A DNA stretch of 64,000 bases from Odobenus rosmarus divergens (GCF_000321225.1 NW_004450481.1:1785397-1849396), one strand, 5' to 3'; positions 1 to 53,737 are shown, counted from the first letter of the stretch. Numbers and translations: made by a program. Notes: generated by a model from the letters alone, not told the origin.

Positions 1-122
1 GAGAGGGAGAAGCAGGCTCCCCGCTGAGCAGGGAGCATGATGTGGGGCTTGATCCCAGGACTCTGGGATCATGACCTGAGCCAAAGGCAGCCGCTTAACC
101 GACTGAGCCACCCAGGCACCCC
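1..122 (-). mobile_element. CAN-SINE, cut by the left window edge
   Basis: Reverse-strand copy of the carnivore tRNA-derived SINE. Its head (GGTGCCTGGGTGGCTCAGTC in complement) ends near 122; the A-rich tail lies outside the window. Confidence 0.92.
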
Positions 123-2631
123 ACACTCATCCCTTCTTGGATGTGACTTTTTGTTCTCCATTATAGAAGTAGCTGGAAATACGCTGCCCAGATGCCAAGG
201 CTCGGGCTGCTGAGGGTCACTGCAGGAGATGCATCCAAAGCCAGATACATACTGACGCAGCAGCCCAGAATGCAGCAGGAAGCTCATGCACCACAAAGTC
301 AGCAAATCAAAAGCAGCTTCCAGCAGAGCCTGACACCCGCTGCCATGGGGGGGGGGGGCTTTCTCCACCCCATCCTTGAACCTCTCCCTCATCCCATCTT
401 GGCTCTGATGGAGATGTGCCTCCCCCCCCCCAGGTGGCATTTTTCCAACTCGGTCTGCTCAGAGGACAGTGACTGGGCTGTCACCCAAGAGAAGGGAAGG
501 AGGTCAGGTCTGAGTCCCAAAGCAACTGGGCTTTTCTCTGGATGGGGGCTGTGGAGGACCCTGCACTGTAACCCTTTTACCCCATCTAAACCTTTTCCAC
601 ACAGGTGCGTATGCCCACTTTCAAAATTTATTCTGGAAGTGGGGGTCCCAGCACAGAGCCCAGAGGTGGGTTTGTGTAGCTACTGGAGCCAGAGGATGGT
701 GAGGAACCCTGGGCTTGAAACTAATGCACAGGAGCACTAGATGCTGCTCGTGACAGGGGAGGACACACACAGAGGTCTCCAGTATCCTTCAGAACAAAGT
801 GGGGAGCACAGGAGTTGGGGAGGGAGGGAAGTAGAGGGGAGGTTTGTGGGGAGCCTGGTGTGGCCCATTCTCTCAGTCCCGGCTCCTCCCGAGCACTGCC
901 ACGGCCTGTGGAATCCTCCCGTTAGCAGGCTGCTTTGCCGCTCCCAAACGACGCTGGTTATTGGTTACCAGTCACTGGGAACCAGGCAGGGAAATCAGCC
1001 AGCTGGGCATGAACAGCCCAGGAACGCATGGCTTTCTCTGGGTCAGTGAAGAGCTTGGCACATGTTCCAGGATGTGGCCCGAAACTCAGCCCTGGTCAGC
1101 CAGAGCATGTGCCTTCTGGACCAAGTCTCAGCTGTCCCACGGGGGCCACCATGTGGCCCTCAGCTGGCCTGAGCACGCAGGTTTGGGTGCGTCTGATGAC
1201 AGCCCTGACTCCGGGTTAGGTCACTATAAACCTAATCGAGCGTCTGTGTGCACAGAGCTGGAGCAGCAAACAGGTTTGTCCTTCCTGGGTGGCCCTGAGT
1301 GCCTCTGAGGCCTGCGAGGGGGCACAGGCTCCTGCCAGAGCCTTATCCTTTGAAATCTGTCCCAAGCCGGGCCTGCCTGCCCCCCTCCTCCCCAGGTCTG
1401 TGGGGCCTCGTGTGTGCGGTGTAGGTGGGGGCTGCGAAAAGACACAGCAAGTCCTGGGGGCAAAAACTGGTGGGGAAAGCACTTGATATTCCATTCAGGT
1501 AAGAATGAGGTCAACGGGCACGTACAGGAACCCAAACGCCAACTGACCAGGGTCTTCTCTCTGACCAGAAGAGTTTTCAGGCAACACTTGTTTTCTTAGT
1601 TATTGTCACTTCCCGGGGAAGCTTCAGAATAAAACATATTCTGGGTACAGAGAACTACCATTGTTGAACTTGACTTCCAAGAGAAAGCATCCTCTGCCGC
1701 CCAGGGGCACTCTCTCAACCCCAGGCTCAGGGAGCACGCTAAGCACTTGCCTGCATTCCAGGCGCCGTTCTCATGCTCTCACCCACCCAGCAAGCTCAGG
1801 AGAGGGAGGGAACAGCCCCCACACTCTGGTCAACCCTGGCACACAGTTGGCTCCCAACTCCAAAACCCCCCATTTTAGAAAGTTTTTAGACTGTTTCCAA
1901 ATTGTCCCTGTTACAAATGACGCAGCAATAAGCAGCTAGTGGTTCAATCTTGTGTATGCCCTTAACTGCTCCCGCAGAGACGACTCCCAGACACACAGAC
2001 AGAAACGGGTCAAATGCCTCTAACCAGAGCTGCCAAACCTCATTCTAGAAAGTGCAGTTCAGGCTCCTGGTGCAGCACAGGGAAATGTCGAGACCCTTAA
2101 CAGCCTTGGATACCAACCCTACTTCTCTTTTTTCATCAACTGAAGAGTTTCAGGGTGGGGCTGGCCAGGTGGGGGTTTCTCTTCCCCTCTGGAGGCTGAC
2201 TTTTCACCAGCTGTCAGAGATTAACAACTTAGAAATGATCCCCAGACAGCAGAGGGGCCCAGGTCAGCCAGCTCAGTGTTCGAGAGAAGGCAGAGAATGC
2301 AAACACAAATATGTACTTGGCAAACGAAACAAAGATGAACATCTTGCTCTGGCACGTGACCCCCCAGAGGCCCAACATGCTACCAGTGGACCAGGCTCTC
2401 TGGGCACCCTGGCAAATGCCGTTAGTCACGCCAAGGAAGCCGCCAACACCAGGGCCCGGCTGCACACCACAACCTCCTTGGGCAGGCCAGGTTCTCATGG
2501 TGCTTGCAAGCATAAGCAGGTGACCAAGCCAGATGGGACTCCCACCCAGGCAGTGCTCAGTGCTGAAGCCCAATGCTGGCTATGCGCACCGAGGGAGATG
2601 CACACGAGGAGCTGAGTGAGCTCATTCTGGG

Positions 2632-2667
2632 CTGCAAGGAGGTCACTGGTTCTCCTAAGGCCTCATG

Positions 2668-2716
<49 letters not shown>

Positions 2717-2747
2717 AGGAGGTCACTGGTTCTCCTAAGGCCTCATG

Positions 2748-2780
<33 letters not shown>
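2632..2780 (+). repeat. 80-bp tandem duplication carrying a CA microsatellite
   Basis: CTGCAAGGAGGTCACTGGTT and the following bases through CCTCATGAA plus (CA)n occur at 2632 and again at 2712, with identical unique parts. CA tracts cover about 2670-2711 and 2750-2780. Confidence 0.95.
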
Positions 2781-2782
<2 letters not shown>

Positions 2783-3954
2783 CCCCTGAGGCAGAGAGCC
2801 CATCTCCTGGGCGAGGAGGCTGAGGGATGGTGAAAAGAACTGGCCAAGGTCCCTGAGCTCAGGAGCCTACAGATGGGGTCTCAATCTTCAGTCTGTCAGC
2901 TTCATGGGCCTCTGGGAAAGAGGGTCCCCGTCACCGTACAAAGAGCCAAACATGGAATTAGCCCATTCCCCACGAACACTGAATGAGCCTGCCCAGCCCC
3001 ACCCCACTGACCTCCTGCCTGCTCCTCACTCTGTCCAGCCTACCTCACTGGCTCCATCTCCAACCTCAGCTATGCACAAGCAGCTGAGTGACCAGGAGAA
3101 GTGGGAGGCGAAAGCCCAGGTGCCCTGCCTCCTCCAGCAGCAGGGTGACTATGCAGATGCAGCCCGCTATGTGCCTAGCACGAGGCCAGGCCCCTCACAA
3201 CTGTCAGGGGCGAGGGGATGCATCCCATCAATGCCCAGGAGGAGAAGGACAAGATCCAGAGGACACAGAGGGCAGACCTAGTGCCTGACCGTTCACAGTA
3301 AGCAGGGAAAGAATAGCACTCCTCCTCGCCACTTGGCACCCTCCAGCCCTCACACAGCGAATATCCTCCTAGTGAAGAATCATGGTCTGGCTTGCCCAGA
3401 GCTGCGGCAGAGGGCCTCTGTACCCTCAGAACCTTCTAGAAACTGTTACACATGAGAAAATCCAGAAAGAAGGAAAAGTGGGTAAAACACGACTCTAAAT
3501 CTAAGGTGGTAGAACCCCTAAGTTGAACGGACATGGCTCTGAGGCTTTGCACAGAAATTTGGGCAACCCAAGGCACAGCCCAGGAGAACCTCGTGGTGCT
3601 TCTGTGCCTTTTGTGAGTGGTCATGTGGTGTCTTGTTGACCAGAAAATGCTGCTCACTAGATAAGCCACTGATCTCAGTGGCCCTTTCCATGGATCCACT
3701 TCCTCTTCTTTCCCTGACTGCTGAGGGCACAGCATGACCATTGGCCACCAGAGGGCGACATGAGGCCAGTCTGGCAGCAAGCCCAGGGAACCCTGTCCCC
3801 AACACTGACCTCTGCCCTTGGGGAAATGTCCCAGGGAAGATAAAGGGAAGGCTGCCACAAGACTCCGAAGGGGCCGGACGGAGGTGCGATGTCCCTGAGG
3901 AGGCACTGGGGAAGCAGGGACTCTGGGGCCTTTCAGGGGGTCTTGGTGACCTTG

Positions 3955-4350
3955 ACAGGTCTTGGCATGATGGTCAGTTCAGTTCACATGTGCACCTGGC
4001 CAGGCCACAGCCCCAAGTGATGCCATGAATGCTAATCTGGATGGAGGTATTCTGTAGATGTGGTGACATCCACGACCAGCTGACTTTAAGAGAATGACCC
4101 TCAGTGGTCTGAGTGGGCCTCACCCAATCAGCTGAAGGCCTTAAGAGGGAAACTGAGGTCTCCCGGGGGACAAAGAAGCTCGCCTGTGGACCACAGTGCC
4201 CATTCCTGCCTGCTCCATGCATGGACTTCAGCCTCACCAGCCCCACAACTGTAGGAGCCAATGCCTTACAATGTATCTCTTGGTATCTCTGCATCTGCAC
4301 ACACAGACACATGATCTTCTATAGGCCCTGTCTCTCTAGAACACGCTGGC
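3955..4350 (+). mobile_element. Old LTR fragment, ERVL/MaLR-like
   Basis: GTGGGCCTCACCCAATCAG, GAAGGCCTTAAGAGG, CCAGCCCCACAACTGTAGGAG (reads as the end of an MLT-type LTR) and TCTCTCTAGAACACGCTGGC match ancient mammalian LTRs from memory. No internal retroviral genes are present. The family name is uncertain. Confidence 0.45.
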
Positions 4351-5118
4351 AGGGGTGAAACCCACAGACCTCCTCCATAAGGAGGCAGCCAGCCAGCTGT
4401 CAGGTGGAAACTGACTCAGACACTTGTGGCAACACTTCAGATTTAAAAAAAAAAGACTTGCAATAAAGACCAGAAAAAAAAAAAACTGAAATGTTCCAAG
4501 GCATGTGTGGTGGGTGAGGGATACAGGGGGGTCCTAAGCCTTGGGGGGCAAGAATTGTGGACAACTTGTCCCACTTTTTTTTTTCTTATTCTTCTAATTT
4601 TTCTATAAGATGATCCATTTTCTATAGAACGAAATAAATACGTTTCAGAAAACATGGAGTGCTCAGTTTCTATGACAACCCCCTCCCCCCATCAGCAGCC
4701 CAGTACTAAAATCAGACACCCATGGTCCCAGGTGCACCAACAAACCAGCTCCTGGGGAGGCCACAGCCCCAGGCCTGCTTGGCCCCTGGGACACCTCAAT
4801 TTTGAATCAGTGCAGAGATCAGATCAGAACAGAGACTTGGGGGCCTGGGAGTCAGCTATGCATTAGCTACAGGAAGGAAGGGGAGACTCTGAGGGACTGC
4901 TGGACAGAAAAGCTGCATTCACCCCAGAGAGCCTCTTGGTGTGGCCCCAGTCATGGGACCAACCTGGCAGACCTTAGCTCGGCACAGCGCCTGGCCTGAC
5001 ACACAGAGAGATGGGACCGAAATGCTGCCCCCAGCCTGTTTCTGTGCACAGCATGCCACAACAGGCCAGAGAGCACACTGTCACAATTCCAGATATGCTT
5101 AAGACAAAAAAGACTCAC

Positions 5119-47753
<42,635 letters not shown>

Positions 47754-47830
47754 CTTGCGACCATCGCTCCCCCGCCCCCCCCTTCCCGGTTCCAGCGCCG
47801 GCGCGCCGGCCCCGCCCCACCCCGCCGCCC

Positions 47831-48190
47831 GCTGACGCGCTGCATTATTCATGAGACGCGGCTGGCCACGCCCCCTCTGGATCTAGCGAAGTCCACAGTC
47901 ACCTCTGCACGGCCCGCCGACTGTTGCATTATTCATGAATGCAGCTGGTCGCGTCCCCTATGGGCCTGGCGAAGCTCTCGGTCACCGCCCCGATGTGCTG
48001 TATATTCATGAGGCGTAGATGGCCCCACCTCTCAAGGCCCCAGAGGGGGCCACTTCCGTGCCTGGACTCCGCCCCGACACGCGCACACCTCCAGGCCCCG
48101 CCTCAACATGCATAATTCATGACCCTGGCTCCGCCTGGCGAGGGTCGAAGCCACGCCCCACTGGCCGCTGACGTGATGCATTATTTATGA
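47831..48190. repeat. Diverged tandem repeat with five TGCATTATTCATGA-type motifs upstream of ELL
   Basis: Motif copies lie at 47841-47854 and 47925-47938 (identical), 47999-48011 (TGTATATTCATGA), 48109-48122 (TGCATAATTCATGA) and 48177-48190 (TGCATTATTTATGA). Starts are about 84, 74, 110 and 68 bp apart. Flanks repeat as well: GCTGACG precedes copies 1 and 5, and GCTGG..CG.CCCCT.TGG..CT.GCGAAG follows copies 1 and 2. On the ELL strand the motif reads TCATGAATAATGCA, which contains CAT-n3-TAAT and resembles POU-factor sites. Binding is an inference. Confidence 0.75.
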
Positions 48191-48247
48191 GATCGCTCCA
48201 AGCCTTCCGTCCGTGGTTTCTGTTGAGAGCAGTAGCCAGTGCGTGAA

Positions 48248-48288
48248 GGGGGCGGGGCCGGTGCAAAACACGTGGGGGGCGGGGCCGG
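48248..48288. promoter_or_regulatory. Twin GC boxes flanking an E-box
   Basis: GGGGGCGGGGCCGG occurs at 48248-48261 and again at 48275-48288 (period 27). A CACGTG E-box at 48269-48274 sits between them. These fit SP/KLF and USF or MYC-type binding. The pair lies on the upstream side of the ELL island, about 80 to 120 bp before a consensus plus-strand splice donor. Confidence 0.6.
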
Positions 48289-48299
48289 CTAATGGCTTG

Positions 48300-48376
48300 G
48301 TGAGTGGGCGTGACCATGCAAACCGAGCGCGCGTTGGACGCTGGGTTAGGCTGGTGGAGCTTCCCTTAAGGTAAGT
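48300..48376 (+). other. Candidate first exon and splice donor of a transcript divergent to ELL
   Basis: AAG|GTAAGT at 48368-48376 is a full consensus 5' splice site on the plus strand, at the edge of the CpG island and pointing away from ELL. An octamer-like ATGCAAAC (48316-48323) and twin GC boxes lie upstream. No convincing coding potential was seen in the short exon. A non-coding promoter-antisense RNA is the simplest reading; the start is not defined. Confidence 0.3.
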
Positions 48377-48868
48377 AGATGGGATTCCTTGCCCGGGGCT
48401 GTTTGGGAATTAAGGGTGTTGGGGAGGAGGTAAATTTTGCTCATGACAAGAGTACAGTTCTAATAGAATAAAATTCTATATCCTCAAGGTTCCTGAGACA
48501 TGGTGGTTGTCCAGCTTTCCCATTTTAAGAAAACATTTTATGTATCATAAGACTAACCCATTTAAAATGTACTATTCAGTGGCATTTAGTACGTTCAGAA
48601 CGCTGTGCAGCCACTACAACTATCTCATTTGGGGAAATTTCCATCACCCCTAAAGAAAACCCCTACCCACTAAATAGTCACTCCGCATCCCCCCTTCCCA
48701 GCACCTGCAACCACTAACCAACTTTCTGTGTCTATGGTTTCACTTATTCTGGACATTTCATATCAACGGAATCATACCATATGTGACCTTCTATGACTGG
48801 CACTCAGTGAAAGACTCAGCATGATTTTTTTTAAACTGAATGAAGGCAACCTCATTTAAAATAGAGTT

Positions 48869-49242
48869 GGAGCACCTGGGTGGCTCAGTGGGTTAAGCGT
48901 CCAACTCTTGATTTCGGCTCAGGTCATGATCTCAGGGTTGTGAGATGGGCTCCTTGCTGGACGTGGAGCCCGCTTAAGATTCTCTCCCTCAGGGCGCCTG
49001 GGTGGCTCAGTCGTTGCATCTGCCTTTGGCTCAGGTCATGATCCCAGGGTCCTGGGATCGAGCCCCGCATTTGGCTTCCTGCTCCATGGGAAGCCTGCTC
49101 CTCCCTCCCCCACTCGCCCTGCTTGTGTTCCCTCTCTCGCTGTGTCTCTGTCAAATAAATAAATAAAATCTTAAATTAAAAAAAAAATTCTCTCTCTCAC
49201 TCTCTGCCCCTTCTTTCTCTCTCTCTCTCAATAAATAAATAG
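48869..49242 (+). mobile_element. Older CAN-SINE split by a younger one
   Basis: Left part 48869-48991 (GGAGCACCTGGGTGGCTCAG ... AAGATTCTCTCCCTCA), right part from 49187 (ATTCTCTCTCTCACTCTCTG ... AATAAATAAAT). ATTCTCTCCCTCA and ATTCTCTCTCTCA are the duplicated target of the inner copy. Confidence 0.9.
48992..49186 (+). mobile_element. Younger CAN-SINE nested in an older CAN-SINE
   Basis: Full-length GGGCGCCTGGGTGGCTCAGT to AAATAAAATCTTAAATTAAA, inserted in the pyrimidine-rich part of the older copy with a 13-bp duplication (one mismatch). Confidence 0.94.
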
Positions 49243-49610
49243 GTCAGAAGAGGGAGCTCTGTGCCCTACTGACTCATTATCAAATGCAAACCCCAAAAGG
49301 AAGGAGTCTACTTTGCTACCCCAGCAGGATGAAGGATGATTTTCCCCTGGCCCAACAACAGCCCAGCCAATGAACCTGCCACAATTCAGCCAATGAGAAA
49401 CTGTCACTACCTTGAACACTTACTTTCCTCCAAAACAGCCCCTCCCAACATCCTCCTTCTGTTTAAGGTAATGTTTTAACTCCTCTGTTCCCGTTTTGCC
49501 AATAGTTTTATCATAGCTTGTGTGTCCTGAGTTGCAATTCCTCTGCTATTCCTGAATAAACCCATTTTGCTGGTAAAATAAGTGGCTGTTTTATTTTCAA
49601 GATTGATATT
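49243..49610 (+). mobile_element. Possible solo LTR of a gammaretrovirus-like ERV
   Basis: Two CCAAT boxes (CAGCCAATGAACC, CAGCCAATGAGAAAC), a TTTAAGG-type promoter region, then TGAATAAACCCATTTTGCTG as a poly-A signal with U5-like sequence. This layout fits an ERV1-type LTR. No viral gene is present, and the ends and family are unverified. Confidence 0.4.
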
Positions 49611-49915
49611 TTCAAGGCTGGTCCCATTGTAGCATCATGTATCAATGTTTCATTCTTTTTCATGACTGGGTAATATTCCATTGTGTGGACTGACCACATT
49701 TTTATTCATTCATTCATCCATTGATGGCCATTTGGGTTGTTTCCACCATTTCACTGCTGTGAACACTCATGGACAAGTTTTTTGTGTGGATGAATATTTT
49801 CCCTTTTCCTATGAGTGACATTATTGAATATTTTCCCTTTTCCTGGGTCTACACCTATGAGTGACATCATTAGGTCCTATGGTAATTCTGTTTAACTTTT
49901 CAAGGACCTGCCAGA

Positions 49916-51149
49916 CTTTTTTTTCACAGGAACTGTGCAGTTTTATCAATCTCTCATTTTACAGGTGGGGAAACTGAGGCTGGAGAACAGCACTGGCTTG
50001 CCCAGGCAAGCTTCTCCTAGGCTCCTGGGTCTCCTAACCTGTAGGAAGTTCTTGATTTGTTTTCTTTTTCCCATCAATCTAATTACAGACAGTGGTCATA
50101 AGATGAAGATTTTGAGGTAAGAGAGGAAGGTGAAGTTCAGGGACCTTCTACGTATCTCTACCAAGGTGACCTCCTTAGTTCTGTCCACCAATGCCAAGTT
50201 GGCACTATCATCCATTTACCCCCTAACCATAAACTGCTGAACCCAATGCTAGATTCCCTGAAACATTCTCCCATACCTGCTGTTAAAATATCTCCATTTA
50301 CAAATGGAGAAACTAAGGCTCAGAAGGGTGAGGCAGCACTCAAGGGGAATGGTGCTGGCAATGAGCAGGCTGGCTGGAACTGAACTTAAGATCTTTCTGA
50401 CCCAGAGCCCTCCTGATTACCCTTCACTCTGCCTCTGGTATTTGGGTCCCTTTTTATATATTTCCTCATTGAACACCCTCAGTACAGGGCCTAGCATGGA
50501 GTAGGTGCTCAGGAAATATGTGTTGAATGAATAAATGATATTTAATTCTCACAACACGCTATCAGCCCATTTTGTAGATGAGAATGAGGCTCAGAATGGT
50601 TTCAGATGCTGCTGCAGAAGATTCCAACTCCAGCCTAAGCCCGGGGTCAAAGCTCTGGAATCTTCTACCCTTCATCTGGGATCAGTCCCTCCTAAATGGT
50701 AGAGACCAGCACTTGCTCAGATACACTGAGTCTTCTGCCTGCTGTCTGGGCCCAGCTGTTTATCCAGGAGGTAGGCCAGGTCAATATTGGAGCAGGCAGG
50801 GCTGCACTGCCCAGAGGGAACATGGAAGGGCAGGAATAGGATAGATGAGGGGTGGGCAGTCTGGAGCGAAGGATGGGGAGTATAGAGACAGCTGGACTGC
50901 TGAATGGAGAACATGGGAGGAGCCAGTTTTGAGGGCTGACCAGCTCACGTGTGACATTGGGAAAGGCATGGCCCCTTTCTGAGCCTCTGTGGATTTAGCT
51001 CATAAACAAACAACAGTAGTAACATTGAGTGCTTAAAATGCACCGGGCTCTGTGTTCAGTGCTTGGCATTCAAAACTACCTTTAGGAGTGAATACAGTGG
51101 TTTGGACTCATCCATCAGATGAGGAAACCGAGGCTTGGAGAAATTAAGA
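49916..51149 (-). mobile_element. Cluster of MIR and L2 fragments
   Basis: Reverse MIRs are seen at about 49950-50005 (ACAGGTGGGGAAACTGAGGC), 50290-50420 (AATGGAGAAACTAAGGCTCA), 50560-50605 and 51020-51150 (GATGAGGAAACCGAGGCTTG). An L2 end lies at 50480-50535 (AGTAGGTGCTCAGGAAATAT). All are ancient; no gene seen. Confidence 0.7.
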
Positions 51150-51161
51150 GAATTAAGAACA

Positions 51162-51265
51162 GGGGTGCCTGCCTGGCTCAGTTGGGGGAGCGTGATTTTT
51201 CATCTTAGGGTTGTGAGTTCAAGCCCCACGTTATAGAGATATTTAAATAAATATTTTTAAAAAGA
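51162..51265 (+). mobile_element. Old short CAN-SINE
   Basis: GGGGTGCCTGCCTGGCTCAG head with GTGAGTTCAAGCCCCACG. It shares an outer direct repeat GAATTAAGAACA (51150-51161 and 51458-51469) with the next element. Confidence 0.85.
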
Positions 51266-51269
51266 GAAG

Positions 51270-51457
51270 GGGGGCACCTGGGTGGCTCAGTCAGTCAAGC
51301 ATCTGATTCTTGGATTTCGGCTCAGGTCATGATTTCAGGGTTGTGAGATCAAGCCCCGCGTCGGGTTCCATGCTGGAAGAAGCCTGCTTAAGATCGTCTC
51401 TCCCTCTCCCTCTGCCCCTCCCTCTCCCTCCCTTCCCTCCCCCCGCCAAAAAAGAGG
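51270..51457 (+). mobile_element. CAN-SINE
   Basis: Follows the previous copy. Middle and CT-rich tail present, but it lacks a long poly-A; inside the same outer direct repeat. Confidence 0.9.
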
Positions 51458-51949
51458 GAATTAAGAACACCGCAACCATGCGCTGTGCTGCTTAGTAATA
51501 AGCATTTCTCCACTTTATGCTTAATGCCCCAGTGGCTCCCACTGGAACCCCAGGAAGCTGGTTGATCACCATGGGATGGCCCCTGGACACGTACTCTTAT
51601 CTGGCAAGCTCACTGCAAAAGCTCTAGCTCTATGATGGGAACAGTGACCCTAGTCTGCTCCTCGTTCCCTTTGTGGCTTGGGACATGTCTTGCCCCCCTC
51701 AGTGTGCTCACATCATAAAACATGGATAATCACAACATTTACACAAGAGCCTGGCCCTGGAGAAATGGCAAACGGCATCATCATGGAAATCATTATTATT
51801 AAAGAGTTTACAATAATTTATCTATATAATCCTTTTCTGTCACCTATTTATGTTGTTTGCAGTTTATGTGTTTTTAAACCACACTGGGATGAACACCCAC
51901 TATTCATTAGTAATTGTTAACTAATAGCTATTGCCAATACATGTATTAG

Positions 51950-52395
51950 TTAGCTACTGCTGCATAACAAAGCACTTCAAACTTAGTGGCTTAAAACAAC
52001 AAACGTTTATTATCTCACAGTTTCTGTGAGTCAGAAGTCTGGTATGTTTTAACGTCCTCTGCTCAAGGTCTCATGAAGCTGCAAGCAAGGTGTTGGCTGG
52101 GCAGCATCCTCATCCAGAGGCTCAACAGGAGAAGGATCCATGTCCAAGCTTCTTCAGGTTGCTGATGGAACTCATTTCCTGGTGGCTATAGGACTATGGT
52201 CCCCATTTCCTTGCTGTCAGCTGGGGGCCACTCTCAGGTGCTAGCCACATGGCCCCCTCCACCTCAGTAATAGAGAGCCTCCCTTTCTTGAGAGGGAGAA
52301 TTTTGAATGTTGAATCCCTCTCATAGTTCAAGTCTCTCTGACTTCCTCATCTGCAACCAATGAGGTCAGGCCCACCCAGATTATCTCCATATCTT
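51950..52395 (+). mobile_element. Old LTR-like interspersed repeat
   Basis: CTGCTGCATAACAAAGCACT, GTGGCTTAAAACAACAAACG and TTATTATCTCACAGTTTCTG are typical of a common ancient ERVL/MaLR-type LTR. No viral genes. Family uncertain. Confidence 0.5.
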
Positions 52396-52411
52396 AAAGT
52401 CAACTGTGCCC

Positions 52412-52612
52412 GGGGTGCCTGGGTGGCTCAGTCGTTAAGCGTCTGCCTTCGGCTCAGGTCATGATCCCAGAGTCCTGGGATCAAGCCCCGCATTGGGCTC
52501 CCTGCTCAGCGGGGAGCCTGCTTCTCCCTCTCCCACTCCCCCTGCTTGTGTTCCCTCTCACTGTGTCTCTGTCAAATAAATAAATAAAATCTTTTTAAAA
52601 AATTAAAAAATA
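52412..52612 (+). mobile_element. CAN-SINE, first of a doublet
   Basis: Shares one target-site duplication with the next copy: AAAGTCAACTGTGCCC (52396-52411) and AAAGTCAAGTGTGCCC (52843-52858). Confidence 0.94.
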
Positions 52613-52842
52613 GGGGCGCCTGGGTGGCTCAGTTGGTTAAGCGACTGCCTTCGGCTCAGGTCATGATCCCAGGGTCCTGGGATCGAGCCCCGCGTCGGGC
52701 TCCCTGCTCAGCAGAAAGCCTGCTTCTCCCTTTCCCTCTGCCTGCCCCTCTGCCTACCTGTGCTCTCTGCCTCTCTGTCAAATAAATAAATAAAAAATAT
52801 CTTTAAAAAAATAAAAAAAAAATTAAAAAATAAAAAATAAAT
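52613..52842 (+). mobile_element. CAN-SINE, second of a doublet
   Basis: Begins in the A-tail of the first copy and ends in a long, degenerate A/T tail. Confidence 0.94.
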
Positions 52843-53052
52843 AAAGTCAAGTGTGCCCAGTAACAACATAATCACAGGAGTGAGGTCTGTCTCACTTCTA
52901 CTCCTGGGATGATACACAATAAGAAACCTCAGGAACACCTTAAAATTTCTGCAGCCCACAGCCCTTAGAGCCACATCTCTGCACACCTGTCCCACAGCCT
53001 CCTACCCGCTCAGCTGCTCAGTCAGCCAATGAGCCTTAGGGATTTTGAAATG

Positions 53053-53737
53053 NNNNNNNNNNNNNNNNNNNNNNNNNNNNNNNNNNNNNNNNNNNNNNNN
53101 NNNNNNNNNNNNNNNNNNNNNNNNNNNNNNNNNNNNNNNNNNNNNNNNNNNNNNNNNNNNNNNNNNNNNNNNNNNNNNNNNNNNNNNNNNNNNNNNNNNN
53201 NNNNNNNNNNNNNNNNNNNNNNNNNNNNNNNNNNNNNNNNNNNNNNNNNNNNNNNNNNNNNNNNNNNNNNNNNNNNNNNNNNNNNNNNNNNNNNNNNNNN
53301 NNNNNNNNNNNNNNNNNNNNNNNNNNNNNNNNNNNNNNNNNNNNNNNNNNNNNNNNNNNNNNNNNNNNNNNNNNNNNNNNNNNNNNNNNNNNNNNNNNNN
53401 NNNNNNNNNNNNNNNNNNNNNNNNNNNNNNNNNNNNNNNNNNNNNNNNNNNNNNNNNNNNNNNNNNNNNNNNNNNNNNNNNNNNNNNNNNNNNNNNNNNN
53501 NNNNNNNNNNNNNNNNNNNNNNNNNNNNNNNNNNNNNNNNNNNNNNNNNNNNNNNNNNNNNNNNNNNNNNNNNNNNNNNNNNNNNNNNNNNNNNNNNNNN
53601 NNNNNNNNNNNNNNNNNNNNNNNNNNNNNNNNNNNNNNNNNNNNNNNNNNNNNNNNNNNNNNNNNNNNNNNNNNNNNNNNNNNNNNNNNNNNNNNNNNNN
53701 NNNNNNNNNNNNNNNNNNNNNNNNNNNNNNNNNNNNN
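53053..53737. other. Assembly gap (685 N)
   Basis: Unknown sequence. It is followed directly by a 15-base A run, so a SINE or L1 tail probably contributed to the break. Confidence 0.99.

Larger units (their letters stand above)
123..5118 (-). other. ELL intron 2 (partial)
   Basis: No exon or RNA gene is recognised. It contains a G run and a C run (349-358, 421-430), the duplicated CA-repeat unit at 2632-2780, an LTR-like fragment (3955-4350), short A/T tracts (4445-4490, 4577-4590) and weak MIR-like stretches near 1720-1800 and 3150-3200. The rest is unique intronic sequence. Confidence 0.8.
48515..49915 (-). mobile_element. L1 3'-end, reverse orientation, interrupted
   Basis: ACTATTCAGTGGCATTTAGT, TCTGGACATTTCATATCAAC and, after the interruptions, GGGTAATATTCCATTGTGTG and TTGGGTTGTTTCCACCATTT follow L1 3' order on the minus strand. 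Two CAN-SINEs and a possible LTR split it between about 48869 and 49610. A short internal duplication (GAATATTTTCCCTTTTCCT) is seen at 49793-49845. Confidence 0.75.

Noticed and set aside
3060..3290. Exon-like stretch reading SAMHKQLSDQEKWEAKAQ
   Set aside because: Looks coding at first, but its continuation (GCTATGTGCCTAGCAC...) resembles a MIR/L2-type repeat and no splice-site pair with a known gene was found.
1..5118. ELL exon 3 (HISIPQ...)
   Set aside because: No minus-strand frame in this stretch shows the expected peptide; taken to lie left of the window.
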